A stretch of DNA of 64,000 bases from an uncultured Bacilli bacterium (GTDB taxonomy: Bacteria > Bacillota_I > Bacilli_A > RF39 > UBA660): the NCBI GenBank assembly GCA_934101575.1, contig CAKORJ010000003.1, positions 1 to 64,000 of the forward strand, in the 5' to 3' direction. The position numbers were made by a program, and so were the translations under genes. Under the pieces are notes generated by a model. That model saw only the letters and a program-made list of their open reading frames with translations. It did not search any database and was not told where the DNA came from. How positions within the stretch are numbered: the first letter of the stretch is position 1; the number at the start of each line of letters is the position of its first letter. Shown here one piece after another: positions 57,313 to 64,000 of this stretch.

Positions 57313-59637
57313 ATGAAAAATGGTAACAAATTTAAGGCTTTTATGGTTTTATTTGTATTGCTTGTTTTAATTGCAGGATCTAGTTATGCAGTGTGGAGAT
57401 ATAACTATAATGAAACAAGTAATAATACAATCAGTAGTACAGATTTATCTTTTAGATTTTTAGAGAGTAATAAAGAGATTGTTAGTATAGATAATGCTGT
57501 GCCTATGAGTGATGAGGATGGGATAAAACAAGAGGGTACAGGGAATGTATTTGATTTTGAAGTTAAGTCTAAAGTAGGGGCTACTACAGATGTTAAATAT
57601 ATTGCAAGTTTAGAAAAGATTAGTGTTGATAGTGGTAAGACTGCTTTAAATGATAGTGATGTAAAAGTATATATAGAAGATTTTAATGGTAATACTGTGT
57701 TAAAACCTACTAAGATAAGTGAATTAAACAGTTATAAGTTATTTGAAAAGTTACATAGACATAGTAGAGATAATAGTGAGATTAGTACAAAGTATAAATT
57801 AAAAGTATGGCTTGATAGTGAAGTAGATGTATTTAGTTTAGAGAATAAACAATATAAGTTTAAGATAAATGTAAAAACAGAACAAAAGGAACAAGATAGG
57901 AATCAAAGTTATAAGTTAGTTTATGATTTAGATGGTGGAACTGGAAGTATAGCAGATAGTACATTTAAAGTAGGAGATAAAGTAACTATAACAAGTGTTG
58001 TACCAACAAAAGAAGGATATAACTTTTTGGGATGGAGTACAAAGAAGAATGCTAGTAGTGCTAGTTATAAAGCAGGAGATAGTGTAACACTTAATGATGC
58101 ATATGATGGAAGTGTTAGGTTGTATGCTGTGTGGCAAGGAAAAACATATACTGTTAAGTATGATAGTAATGGTGAAAATGGAACAATAAGTGATAGTTCT
58201 TATAAGCTTGGAGAAAGTAAGAAATTAACAAAGAATACATTTACAAAAGAAGGATTTACATTTATTGGATGGAATACAAATAAAGATGCTAATGTAGCAC
58301 TTTATACAGATGAACAAGTTGTAAGTGATTTAGGACAAACTGGAGAAACAGTTACATTATATGCAATATGGAAAGCAAATACATACACAGTCAAATATGA
58401 TAGTAATGGTGGAACTGGCTCTATGGCTAATGTTACATATAGTTATGGAGAAAGTAAAAAGTTAATGAAGAATACATTTACAAAAGATGGTTATACATTT
58501 ATTGGATGGAATACAAATAAAGATGCTAGTACATCACTTTATACAGATGAACAAGAAGTGAGTAATTTATCTAAAGAAAATGATGGAGTAATAACTTTAT
58601 ATGCAATGTGGGAAGTTAAGAAATATGATGTAAGTGTTGTTGTTCAGAATGGTACAGTTGATGCAGCTAACAAGCAAGTAGTAGAAAAACAAAATGGTGT
58701 ATTTAATTTAACTCCAAGTGATTCAAAGTATAAAGATGCTAGTGTTAGTTGTACTAATAATCAGACTGGTACATTTAAGGATAATGTACTTACAGTTAGT
58801 AATGTAACTAGTGATACTACATGTACTGTAATTTTTGAAGGCTTTAGTACTGTTTTATATAATGATGGGACATTTATATTTAATGAAAAGTCTTCTAATA
58901 GAGATAATAATATAGTTACTCATGGTAAAGTTATTACAGAATATTTACCATTTAGTAATAGTAATTCTTATGTTTGTTCTTCTAGGGGTTGCGATTGGTA
59001 CTCTCAAGCTGCATCTATTAAGAGTGTTAAGTTTGATAGTTTAATTAATCCAACATCTACTTATATGTGGTTTGAAGAGTTTACTAATTTATCTTCGCTT
59101 GATCTTACTAATTTAGATACTTCTGATGTTACTAATATGAGTGAAATGTTTGTTGCTGTTGCTGCTGAAGTTGATAATGTTTCTTTTGATTTATCTAGTT
59201 TAAATACCTCCAATGTTACTAATATGAACTGTATGTTTAGTAGTTTTGGTAGGGGTAGCTCAACTATTGATATTGGTGTTTTGACTAACTGGGATACATC
59301 AAAAGTAACAGATATGACAGAAATGTTTTCTGGATTTGGCAATGAGAATACTAAAATGAGTTCTATTGGTAGATTAAGTATTCCGGATAGTGTCAATTTT
59401 GCAGGCTTTGCTAGCAGTTCTCCGGCTTTTGTTGGCGATTTATATATTACTGGTTATCTGTGTATGGCCAATGATTGTGAACAGAATTATTTTTTAGATG
59501 CTGCTACTGTTGATGGTTCTAGAATTAATTTATATTATAATGATTCTTCATTTAGGTATGTCAAGGAATGTGTTTATAAATATGGTCCTGATAGTGATAA
59601 TCATGGTAATATATATGCAATTGAATTAACTTCTTAA
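57313..59637 (+). CDS. Large secreted surface protein with InlB-type repeats and BspA-like LRRs
   Basis: 774 residues from ATG 57313 (TTG 57310 is an alternative; AGGAGAG upstream). An N-terminal signal sequence ends near SSYAVWRYNY, followed by a domain (30-190) of the kind found in TasA/camelysin-like fibre proteins. Then three Listeria-Bacteroides (InlB B) repeats with YDLDGGTGSI, GYNFLGWSTKK and LYAVW patterns (about 195-430). A beta-type spacer with Cys leads to BspA-like DUF285 leucine-rich repeats (SLDLTNLDTSDVTNMSEMF and similar). No sorting signal is visible at the C-terminus. The first two thirds are A-rich in sense, the LRR part T-rich, so the gene looks mosaic. Confidence 0.88.
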   Translation: MKNGNKFKAFMVLFVLLVLIAGSSYAVWRYNYNETSNNTISSTDLSFRFLESNKEIVSIDNAVPMSDEDGIKQEGTGNVFDFEVKSKVGATTDVKYIASLEKISVDSGKTALNDSDVKVYIEDFNGNTVLKPTKISELNSYKLFEKLHRHSRDNSEISTKYKLKVWLDSEVDVFSLENKQYKFKINVKTEQKEQDRNQSYKLVYDLDGGTGSIADSTFKVGDKVTITSVVPTKEGYNFLGWSTKKNASSASYKAGDSVTLNDAYDGSVRLYAVWQGKTYTVKYDSNGENGTISDSSYKLGESKKLTKNTFTKEGFTFIGWNTNKDANVALYTDEQVVSDLGQTGETVTLYAIWKANTYTVKYDSNGGTGSMANVTYSYGESKKLMKNTFTKDGYTFIGWNTNKDASTSLYTDEQEVSNLSKENDGVITLYAMWEVKKYDVSVVVQNGTVDAANKQVVEKQNGVFNLTPSDSKYKDASVSCTNNQTGTFKDNVLTVSNVTSDTTCTVIFEGFSTVLYNDGTFIFNEKSSNRDNNIVTHGKVITEYLPFSNSNSYVCSSRGCDWYSQAASIKSVKFDSLINPTSTYMWFEEFTNLSSLDLTNLDTSDVTNMSEMFVAVAAEVDNVSFDLSSLNTSNVTNMNCMFSSFGRGSSTIDIGVLTNWDTSKVTDMTEMFSGFGNENTKMSSIGRLSIPDSVNFAGFASSSPAFVGDLYITGYLCMANDCEQNYFLDAATVDGSRINLYYNDSSFRYVKECVYKYGPDSDNHGNIYAIELTS

Positions 59638-59916
59638 TATTTATTGTTTTAGTTTTATGGGTTGATTGTCAAATAGTGTATGTAGATACAAAAAAGTGAT
59701 GATTATTTATATAGTTAATGTAGTTATGCATTGGCTATTTTTTGGGGTACTAACTTTTTTTATGATAGTAGTTTTATTAGAGTTTTGTCTTGTATATTTT
59801 GAAATTTTATATATAGTATAGGTTTATTGAACTTTTTACGATTATTATTTTTAGTAGTGCTATTAATAGGGATAGAAGTAGGCATATTATGAATATTTCT
59901 ATGTTATTTGGTATAA
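59638..59916 (+). other. AT-rich spacer without supported gene
   Basis: No ORF with a binding site is supported. Fragments resembling a short membrane segment (LLFLVVLLIGIEVGIL in one frame near 59840) suggest the decayed 5' end of the surface-protein fragment that follows. Confidence 0.4.
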
Positions 59917-60270
59917 ATGATAAGTAGTCTGGGGTTTATATTTGCTTTTGCAGGTTATAGTGTTGCGACTTGGAGTGTAGGTTCTTTGTCGAACTGGGAT
60001 GTATCAAAGATAACAAGTCTGAAAGGAATGTTTAAAAATTATGGTAGTGGTGCAGATACTATAGTTTTGGATTTGTCTGGTCGAAATATCTCAAGTGTAA
60101 CAGATATGACTGATATGTTTTTTAGTGCGGGGATGAATGCTATTACATGTTCTGTAAAGATTCCTAAAAATACTGGTTCACTTAGTAGTACAACCGATAA
60201 GTTCTATGGTTCTAGTGATAGTGTTTATGCTAGTTCTCCTAGTGGAAAGAGTTTTACTCTTGCTAATTAA
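59917..60270 (+). pseudogene. Fragment of a BspA-like LRR surface protein
   Basis: 117 residues: a hydrophobic start (FIFAFAGYSVATWSVG) then SLSNWDVSKITSLKGMF, LDLSGRNISSVTDMTDMFF and KIPKNTGSLSSTTDKFYG, i.e. one or two DUF285 LRR units and the terminal part of a protein like the one ending at 59637. No convincing ribosome binding site. GYSVATW recalls the SSYAVW signal-peptide end of the neighbour, so it could be an internally deleted copy of a second surface protein gene. Confidence 0.6.
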
Positions 60271-60358
60271 TAGATAGTATAATGATTTTGTTGTTATACT
60301 TTTTTCTTTGCTTTTTCTATTTGTTACTGTTATACTTATTATAATAGGAAGTGGTTTT

Positions 60359-61738
60359 TTGAAGAATGTAAGTATAGATGAGATTAAGAGACAACTTAAT
60401 GAGGTTTTGGGTTTGTTTGATGCTAACAGTAATTCATATAATGTTATAGTATCATGTATTAAATCTAATAGTGTATCTGAGATGAGTTCTTTGCTTAATA
60501 GTTTAAATCTTGATAAGAATGTTGCATTTTTAAATAATTTTTTTGATGATATTCGTGATAAACTTAAATCTCTTTCTTTGATTGAGAAAAAAATTGATGA
60601 TATGGTTTCTAGTATTAATGAAAAGATTAAGCTTATGAAGGAGAATTTTGATTCTAGAAATGTTTCGTTTAATTCTTATTTTGTTAGTGCGGATGATTTG
60701 TCTAAAATGAGTTATCTTCAAATGAATGAATATTTGGAAAAGTTAGCTAAAATGGATAATGATTTAAGTTCTGAGCTTGAAGCTTTTGAAAAGGAAAAGA
60801 AGTCTGGTGAAAGTTTTGATGATAAGCTTGATGTTAGGGTTAATGGTTCTAATTCTCATAATGCTGAAATTTCTAATATTCAAAAAAATTCTTCTAATAA
60901 TATAAAGAAATTAGATAATCCAGATAGTTCTGTTATTCGTGGTATTCTTGATGAATATAGGAGAACACAAGATGTTAATAATGCTGTTAATGCTGATATT
61001 GTTTATTCTAATAATGGTACAGTTTCTTTAAATATTGGTTATAAGGGAACTAAAGTTGATGAAAGTAAACCTCTTTATTCTTGTTATTTTAGTGATGCTA
61101 GTTATTTTAATGCAACTATTTTGCCTATTTTGGTTGAGGAGAGATTAGTTGATAGGACTGTTAGTTCTGATCTTTATTCTGGAAATGTTAATGCTTCTAA
61201 TAGAATGGGTGAATCTTTAAATGTAGTTGGTAACCCTGTAGGGGTTGCTGCTACGGCTAGTTTTGTTAATTCTGTGTATAATGCTAATGAAAATTCTAAG
61301 GTTAGTGAAAAGATATATGATGTTGATAAGCATAATGTTAAAGAGTTTAATAATCCAGATTTTAATGCTGTTTCTAGTTTTATGAATTATTATCGTGATA
61401 ATGATGATAGTAATTTAAAGATGAATATTATGTATTCTGAGGATAATAGGGCAGTTTTAGAAATTGGTTCTTTGAAAAAAAATAATGCAGATGGGGATGT
61501 TGTTTTTAAATGTGTTTATGATGATGTTAATTATTTTAAAGATGATATTCTTCCTGAGTTAATTGAAGATCATGTTGCGAATAAGGAAGTTAACTCTAGT
61601 ATTAGTGATGATGCTAATAGTTTTTCTTCAGTTAATGGTTATGGTGAGTCTTTGGCTGTTTCTGGGAATAAAAGAGAAGTTGTTAGTACTTATAATAATA
61701 TAAATAATTATGTTTTATATACTAAAAATAGTAAGTAA
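60359..61738 (+). CDS. Hypothetical protein with internal duplication, 459 aa
   Basis: Start TTG 60359 after AGGAAGTGG. The N-terminal 140 residues form a helical/coiled-coil region (IDEIKRQLNEVLGLFDANSN and KSLSLIEKKIDDMVSSINEK) that resembles the N-terminus of the next protein. Two related domains follow, about 183-310 (NPDSSVIRGILDEYRRTQD) and 326-450 (NPDFNAVSSFMNYYRDNDD), each with a YS-x-x-x-V-x-L-x-IG strand pair and a GESL-V-GN motif near the end. Function unknown. Directly after the TAA the frame stays open for 46 more codons ending in a membrane segment, so the protein may have lost a C-terminal anchor. Confidence 0.8.
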   Translation: MKNVSIDEIKRQLNEVLGLFDANSNSYNVIVSCIKSNSVSEMSSLLNSLNLDKNVAFLNNFFDDIRDKLKSLSLIEKKIDDMVSSINEKIKLMKENFDSRNVSFNSYFVSADDLSKMSYLQMNEYLEKLAKMDNDLSSELEAFEKEKKSGESFDDKLDVRVNGSNSHNAEISNIQKNSSNNIKKLDNPDSSVIRGILDEYRRTQDVNNAVNADIVYSNNGTVSLNIGYKGTKVDESKPLYSCYFSDASYFNATILPILVEERLVDRTVSSDLYSGNVNASNRMGESLNVVGNPVGVAATASFVNSVYNANENSKVSEKIYDVDKHNVKEFNNPDFNAVSSFMNYYRDNDDSNLKMNIMYSEDNRAVLEIGSLKKNNADGDVVFKCVYDDVNYFKDDILPELIEDHVANKEVNSSISDDANSFSSVNGYGESLAVSGNKREVVSTYNNINNYVLYTKNSK

Positions 61739-61756
61739 AGGACTAATGATAAGGTT

Positions 61757-61879
61757 TTGGTTAGAAAACTTGATATAAAAGATGCGGCTTTTTCTAATGG
61801 TGTTGTTGTTGCTTTGCTTGTTATGGCTTCTTTATTTTTGATTTTTGCAGTGAGTCTTTTATTTTTAAGTATTAGATGA
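61757..61879 (+). CDS. Possible small membrane ORF or lost C-terminal anchor, 40 aa
   Basis: In frame with, and six codons after, the stop of the 459-residue protein. From TTG 61757 it reads VRKLDIKDAAFSNGVVVALL then VMASLFLIFAVSLLFLSIR: a short polar stretch and one strong transmembrane helix ending the protein. Only a weak AAGG lies upstream. It is either a separate tiny membrane protein or the tail anchor of the upstream gene cut off by a TAA. The next gene encodes a protein with a similar N-terminus and its own C-terminal anchor, which favours the second view. Confidence 0.45.
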   Translation: MVRKLDIKDAAFSNGVVVALLVMASLFLIFAVSLLFLSIR

Positions 61880-61902
61880 TATACTATGTTGGAGGTGTTT
61901 TT

Positions 61903-62502
61903 ATGAAAGATTTAAGTAGTGTTAAAGATGAGCTTAGAGATTTACAAACTAATTTTAATCCTGAAAAATCTACTTATAAGATAATAGATAGTGTTATTAA
62001 TGATTCTATGAGTGTTGATAATATGATTAAATATTTATATAGTATAAAGGGAATTGAAAAGTATCCGGAAGATATTAAAAATAAATATTTTGGAATTATT
62101 GATGATTTACAACTTATACTTGTTTCTGTAAGGGAAAAGGAAGATAAGAAAGAACAAGAGAAAAAAACTAAGGAACTTCAAGATATTATTGCTAGTTTAG
62201 AAGAGAGAAATGTTGGTAAACGTGAAGATAAAAATAGTGTTAAAGAAGAGGATGTTAGTGATGATAATAAAGAGGATAAACCTTTAAATGATGTTTTTAA
62301 AAAGGAAAAGGTAAGTGAATCTTTAAAAAATAATATATCTAATATTAAGGAAAAATCTTTAGATAGGGCACGTGATGTTATTGCTAGTCAAGTTGGAGAT
62401 GATTCTTTACTTGATGGTAAGGGTAGAAAACTTTGTATTTTTCTTATTATTATGATTGCTATTTGTATTTTAGTTGGTGTTTTACTTGTTATATTTTTAT
62501 AA
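61903..62502 (+). CDS. Tail-anchored hypothetical protein, 199 aa
   Basis: Start ATG 61903 after GGAGGTG. The N-terminal 75 residues (SVKDELRDLQTNFNPEKSTY, KIIDSVINDSMSVDNMIKYL) resemble the N-terminus of the 459-residue upstream protein, indicating paralogy. A long, highly charged coiled-coil/disordered linker (REKEDKKEQEKKTKELQDII; 85-160) leads to a C-terminal transmembrane helix (LCIFLIIMIAICILVGVLLV), typical of a tail-anchored protein with its body in the cytoplasm. Function unknown. Confidence 0.78.
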   Translation: MKDLSSVKDELRDLQTNFNPEKSTYKIIDSVINDSMSVDNMIKYLYSIKGIEKYPEDIKNKYFGIIDDLQLILVSVREKEDKKEQEKKTKELQDIIASLEERNVGKREDKNSVKEEDVSDDNKEDKPLNDVFKKEKVSESLKNNISNIKEKSLDRARDVIASQVGDDSLLDGKGRKLCIFLIIMIAICILVGVLLVIFL

Positions 62503-62517
62503 GGTGGTGTTTTGATT

Positions 62518-63351
62518 ATGATTATTGATGGTAAAAAATTACAATCTGAGGTTAAAGAGAGACTTATTAATAAAATAAATAATATTTCTGATAAACTTAA
62601 ACTTGTTGTTATTCAAGTTGGAGATGATCCGGCTAGTAGTGTGTATGTTAGGAATAAAGGTAAGCTTTGTAATGATGTTGGTATTTTGTTTGAACATGTA
62701 AAATATGATGATTCTATTTTGGAAAAAGAGTTAATTTCAAAAATTGATGAACTTAATAATGATAGTTCTGTTACGGGGATTCTTGTTCAACTTCCTTTGC
62801 CTTCTTCTATAAATGAAGATAGGGTGCTTGAATCTATTAAATATTATAAGGATGTTGATGGTTTGACCAGTGATAATATTGGTAATTTATTTGCTGGTAA
62901 TGATGGAATAGTTCCTTGTACAGCTTTGGGTGTTATGGAGATTCTTGATAGTGTTAATACTGATTTTGTTGGAGCTAATGTTGTTATAGTTGGTCGTTCT
63001 AAACTTGTTGGTCTTCCTCTTGTTTCTCTTTTTTCTAGGAGAAACTCTACTGTTACTTTATGTCATTCTAAGACTAAGGATCTTAAAAGTATTACTTCTA
63101 ATGCTGATATTTTAGTTGTTGCAGTTGGAAAGAAGGAGTTTATTGATGGTTCTTATGTAAAAGATGGTTCAATTGTTGTAGATGTGGGGATTAATAGATA
63201 TGATGGTAAACTATATGGTGATTGTGAGTTTTCTTCTGTTTTACCCAAGGTTAAATATATAACTCCTGTTCCTGGAGGAGTAGGTCCTTTAACTGTTGTT
63301 ATGCTTGTTAATAATGTTATAAAAGCTTATGAACTTCAAAAAAAATTGTAA
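62518..63351 (+). CDS. folD: Methylenetetrahydrofolate dehydrogenase/cyclohydrolase
   Basis: About 277 residues; ATG 62518 with AAGGTGG upstream (TTG 62512 is possible). FolD motifs: GDDPASSVYVRNKGKLCNDVGI (Tyr-x3-Lys catalytic region), GILVQLPLPSSI, DVDGLTSDNIG, PCTALGVMEIL, VVIVGRSKLVGLPLVSLF (NADP loop) and TPVPGGVGPLTVVMLVNN. It interconverts 5,10-methylene-, methenyl- and 10-formyl-THF for purine, thymidylate and formyl-Met synthesis. It follows the tail-anchored gene by 15 bases and precedes tRNA-Ser. Confidence 0.96.
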   Translation: MIIDGKKLQSEVKERLINKINNISDKLKLVVIQVGDDPASSVYVRNKGKLCNDVGILFEHVKYDDSILEKELISKIDELNNDSSVTGILVQLPLPSSINEDRVLESIKYYKDVDGLTSDNIGNLFAGNDGIVPCTALGVMEILDSVNTDFVGANVVIVGRSKLVGLPLVSLFSRRNSTVTLCHSKTKDLKSITSNADILVVAVGKKEFIDGSYVKDGSIVVDVGINRYDGKLYGDCEFSSVLPKVKYITPVPGGVGPLTVVMLVNNVIKAYELQKKL

Positions 63352-63357
63352 ATACTC

Positions 63358-63386
63358 TTTACATATTTTAAATTATAATTTATAAT
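63358..63386 (+). promoter_or_regulatory. Promoter of tRNA-Ser
   Basis: TTTACA (63358-63363), 17-base spacer, TATAAT (63381-63386), 24 bases before the tRNA. Confidence 0.75.
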
Positions 63387-63410
63387 TAATATGCACTTGA
63401 TTAGTGCTTT

Positions 63411-63501
63411 GGAGTGGTACTCAAGAGGCTGAAGAGGCGCCCCTGCTAAGGGTGTAGGTCGGGTAACTGGCGCGAGGGTTCAAATCCCTCCCACTCCGCC
63501 A
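63411..63501 (+). tRNA. tRNA-Ser (anticodon GCT)
   Basis: Acceptor GGAGTGG (63411-63417) pairs with CCACTCC (63491-63497), followed by discriminator G and encoded CCA. The anticodon loop CTGCTAA gives anticodon GCT (Ser AGC/AGT). A long variable arm, typical of class II tRNA-Ser, lies between the anticodon and T arms; the T loop is GTTCAAATC. A terminator follows at 63513-63538. Confidence 0.96.
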
Positions 63502-63512
63502 TATAGATTATT

Positions 63513-63538
63513 AACCCTTGTATATCAAGGGTTTTATT
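63513..63538 (+). terminator. Terminator after tRNA-Ser
   Basis: AACCCTTG (63513-63520) pairs with CAAGGGTT (63526-63533), then a T-rich run. Confidence 0.85.
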
Positions 63539-63630
63539 GTGTTTTAATGTTTTGAAACACTGTTTGAAAGCATACTTTCAAAGATTATTTTATATTTTTG
63601 TAAATGCTGATTTTTTTATTAATAATTTTA

Positions 63631-63659
63631 TTTACAAATTTGTTTATTTTTTGTATACT
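63631..63659 (+). promoter_or_regulatory. Promoter of the partial gene at 63687
   Basis: TTTACA (63631-63636), 17-base spacer, TATACT (63654-63659). Confidence 0.65.
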
Positions 63660-63686
63660 TTATTTAAAGTAGGAGGAATTAAAAGT

Positions 63687-64000
63687 ATGGAAATGGAAAA
63701 CAAAAAGAAAAGTAAAGGTTTAATTGTTACTATAGTTATTTTGCTCATATTATTACTTGTGAGTGTTGGTTATATATGCTATAGTAAGGGAATAATTGAT
63801 TTGAATGGTAAAACAGATCAGAAAGATAAACATGAAAAAGTGGTTTCTAAGAAAGAAGATTTAAAATATGAGGGCAACCTAATAGTTGATGCAGGAAATG
63901 TTAAGAATAAAGCTGGTGAAAAATATTATAGTTTGATTATAAAAGTTAATGGAAAATGGTATGAGGTTGCGAATAATAGTCAAAGTTATAATGTGTTTGG
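63687..64000 (+). CDS. Membrane-anchored hypothetical protein, cut by the window edge
   Basis: ATG 63687 after AGGAGGA; open to the window end (104 codons seen). A basic N-terminus (MEMENKKKSKG) and one membrane segment (LIVTIVILLILLLVSVGYIC) precede a Lys-rich stretch (KTDQKDKHEKVVSKKED) and the beginning of an extracytoplasmic domain (LIVDAGNVKNKAGEKYYSLI, IKVNGKWYEV). The N-terminal KKSKGLIV...LLLVSVGYI pattern recalls the protein at 45356. Sorting or function cannot be judged from this part. Confidence 0.75.
   Translation, partial: MEMENKKKSKGLIVTIVILLILLLVSVGYICYSKGIIDLNGKTDQKDKHEKVVSKKEDLKYEGNLIVDAGNVKNKAGEKYYSLIIKVNGKWYEVANNSQSYNVF

Noticed and set aside
57928..59396. Minus-strand ORFs under the large surface protein
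   Set aside because: Low-complexity shadows of InlB and LRR repeats with no start signals.

Overview
The window looks like a chromosomal segment of a very AT-rich, anaerobic, Gram-positive bacterium of the Bacilli/Mollicutes-related Firmicutes (an RF39- or Erysipelotrichales-like gut lineage would fit; this is inference from gene content). Evidence: anaerobic ribonucleotide reductase NrdDG, rubrerythrin with PerR, FeoAB, CsoR, a CIRCE-like element, class B sortase, ComEA/ComEC, DnaB-type initiation protein, LysM amidases, strong AGGAGG/AGGTGAT ribosome binding sites, frequent TTG/GTG starts and the standard code (TGG for Trp, TGA as stop). The + strand is T- and G-rich in most host genes. Several accessory blocks read A-rich instead, which helps to spot foreign DNA.

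Layout. 1-2.3 kb: two orphan genes and a 5'-truncated amidase/LysM gene. 2.3-8.3 kb: CwlJ-like hydrolase, tRNA-Trp, AarF kinase, collagen-like protein, dNTPase-like HD protein, rubrerythrin/PerR. 8.4-10.8 kb: CsoR and a P-type metal ATPase. 10.8-15.1 kb: a UvrD-like helicase split by a 2,775-base group II intron carrying an LtrA-type protein. 15.3-20.5 kb: trpS, nitroreductase, a CapA-like/SGNH fusion, a LysM amidase and small genes. 20.5-27.5 kb: hsp20, feoAB, a Crp/Fnr regulator, nrdD-nrdG-dut-GNAT. 27.5-30.4 kb: deformylase, sortase and a YjcZ-like small protein. 30.5-36.4 kb: ftsW-like gene, comEA, comEC with a cassette inserted in it. 36.5-44.5 kb: CmpB-like membrane protein, MscS, SDR/PLP pair, bactofilin-like protein, ackA-nrnA-engB. 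44.5-49.3 kb: hypotheticals, dnaB, a shortened cysteine-desulfurase-like gene. 49.4-56 kb: plsC-acyl ligase-plsC, U32 peptidase-like protein, a 30-residue-repeat protein broken by an amber codon. 56-64 kb: SDR with a second cassette at its 3' end, a mosaic surface protein, a tail-anchored-looking gene pair, folD, tRNA-Ser and a truncated gene at the edge.

Most unusual pattern. Two accessory cassettes sit at gene ends and duplicate the end of the gene they entered. In comEC, 33-bp perfect direct repeats (33865-33897 and 35818-35850) bracket a 1,953-bp unit. It supplies a divergent replacement ComEC C-terminus plus a DUF1016/PDDEXK nuclease gene and a 123-residue ORF, and strands the old ComEC end downstream. 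In the SDR gene at 56041, 42-bp perfect direct repeats (56759-56800 and 57113-57154) bracket a 354-bp unit with one 91-residue ORF. No integrase is visible in either. The amidase remnant at 1311, with two foreign-looking genes before it, may be a third case seen from one side. Other points worth attention are exact in-frame restoration of the helicase by intron removal, the TGG-to-TAG change in the repeat protein, and metal-site mismatches in the CsoR operon and the amidase.
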